A DNA stretch of 64,000 nucleotides, taken from contig CAJNOI010000058.1 in NCBI GenBank assembly GCA_905250115.1, forward strand, positions 379,149-443,148, written 5' to 3'. The position numbers were made by a program, and so were the translations under genes. The notes under the pieces are model-generated. The model ran no database searches, was not told the DNA's origin, and worked only from the letters and a program-made list of their open reading frames with translations. This document shows positions 62,882 to 64,000 of the stretch, piece after piece; the first letter of the stretch is position 1; the number at the start of each line of letters is the position of its first letter. The stretch comes from Adineta steineri (lineage: Eukaryota > Rotifera > Eurotatoria > Adinetida > Adinetidae).

Positions 62882-64000
62882 CTAGCATATAATCATAAGA
62901 TGTTAGAACTGAGTGAACTTTTCGACTAATCTTTTGAAAGAATTTTTATACGGATTAGAGAATAATAGATTTTCCATCATTTATTGTTTTATGACTTGAG
63001 CATAGAAATAAATCCATAAATTTCCATTGTTTGAAAAGTAAAGCTCGAATAATAATTGACGAGTCTGATTCATTTCATTTATTAATAGAATAAAACATAT
63101 GCTGAAATTGAGATTTTTCATAATTAAATTCTGTTTTTTTTTCGATAAGAATAACTTCAATGTTTGTACAGGCATAGAAATTAGTATAGTAATTTCTCAA
63201 TAGATCTATAAGTATATCTTGATGATTTCTTATATGAATACAATAGCATACTTTATAAGTCATACAGTGTTTTCTTTTGATTATTATACAATTAGATTTT
63301 CTATTTCTTTCTATTACTATATAATAATCTCTTACATACTATATACTCGAAAAGCTGTCACATATAAACATTATTTTTAATCAACACATCTATTAACAAA
63401 TAATAGATCATATATAACTATTTAACTCAGCTTCATTTTCTCGAAACTCGTCTTATCCTGAAGAATGTTTCTTAAAAAAGAATTTCATATACTTTCACGT
63501 ATATTAAAAAATATCTGTACATTCTTTACAAATATTTCTATTTATCATTTTAAACTTATTCATTTCGTATAATATGCAACAGTTTATATAGTAGAATCAT
63601 CTTAGGAAAATTTACATGTATATATAAAAATGTTGCCTAACATATCATTAATTGTAATGACATATTGCAACAGTAATTTTTGCTATTTATAAAGATTTCA
63701 TATTGCACTAAATGACGTATGAAACAGTTGTTATTCGCTTTTCTTTACACAATGAGACTTCATTCATAAAAAAGAACTTAATCTAATATAATTATTTCGG
63801 AAAGTCGCAAAAAAATTTGACATCCGATGCATATATATATATATGAAATAGTTTGCTAATGATATCCTTTTCTTATGTCATTTAATCCCAAATCTAACAA
63901 ACATTCTAATAGATGATTGGGAGAAGTATAATGTATCTGTTTTTCCTTGACTTATATTATGTGGATGAAAATCTTGACATGAATCTTCATTTCTTTTTAT
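62882..64000. other. intergenic to the window edge
   Basis: About 1.1 kb of AT-rich sequence with short frames on both strands and a (TA)n run near 63831-63844. I see no supported gene; exons of a gene beyond the edge cannot be excluded. Confidence 0.5.

Overview
The window looks like nuclear DNA of a small invertebrate, most likely a rotifer and probably a bdelloid. It is very AT-rich, with compact animal genes split by many AT-rich introns of roughly 50-60 nt with TTTTAG/TTCTAG acceptors. Gene content is animal-like: PICALM, RAB5, RNF11, COPS3, a brain-type mitochondrial carrier and H-NOX guanylate cyclases. The taxon is an inference; no sequence search could be run. There is one 100-base N gap (28619-28718).

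Layout. 1532-4858 (-) PICALM/AP180 clathrin adaptor. 5193-6793 (+) ZRSR2-type splicing factor, followed after 67 nt by CNOT10 (6861-10105, +). 11406-12159 (-) RAB5. 12769-13374 (+) RNF11-like RING protein. 15369-17647 (-) a membrane-anchored protein with an FFAT-like motif. 19904-23060 (-) a tentative orphan membrane-protein gene. 24205-26957 (-) VPS45. 28719-29473 (+) the 3' part of a leucine-rich-repeat gene whose exons lie on an exact 141-bp period; it is flanked by two copies of a Helitron-like 3' end. 30272-41402 (-) three tandem H-NOX guanylate cyclase paralogues. 42626-44532 a foldback-type inverted-repeat element. 46853-47428 (+) TM2-domain protein. 49273-50060 (+) APRT. 50389-51924 (+) SLC25A14/30-type carrier. 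53482-54146 (+) bZIP protein. 54527-57073 (+) COPS3. 57312-60828 (+) a BEN-like protein gene that appears to hold a whole RING gene (57886-59287, +) in an intron. 61366-61993 (+) a RING-H2 protein. 62362-62881 (+) a small secreted PLAT-like protein.

How genes relate. Most are single housekeeping genes without functional clustering: RAB5, VPS45 and PICALM all serve endocytic traffic, and three RING proteins plus COPS3 belong to the ubiquitin system, but they are dispersed. ZRSR2 and CNOT10 could form an operon, because an acceptor-like site lies in their 67-nt gap.

The most interesting locus is the cyclase triplet. All three copies keep the haem-ligand His and the YxSxR motif of the H-NOX domain. 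Their catalytic residues are split: copy 1 keeps the Asn/Arg pair but lacks the first metal Asp, copy 2 keeps that Asp but lacks the Asn/Arg pair, and copy 3 lacks all of them. That is the pattern expected of complementary alpha-like and beta-like heterodimer halves plus a pseudocyclase, here arising within one tandem array. The LRR array with its Helitron-like ends and the foldback element are the clearest mobile or recombining structures.
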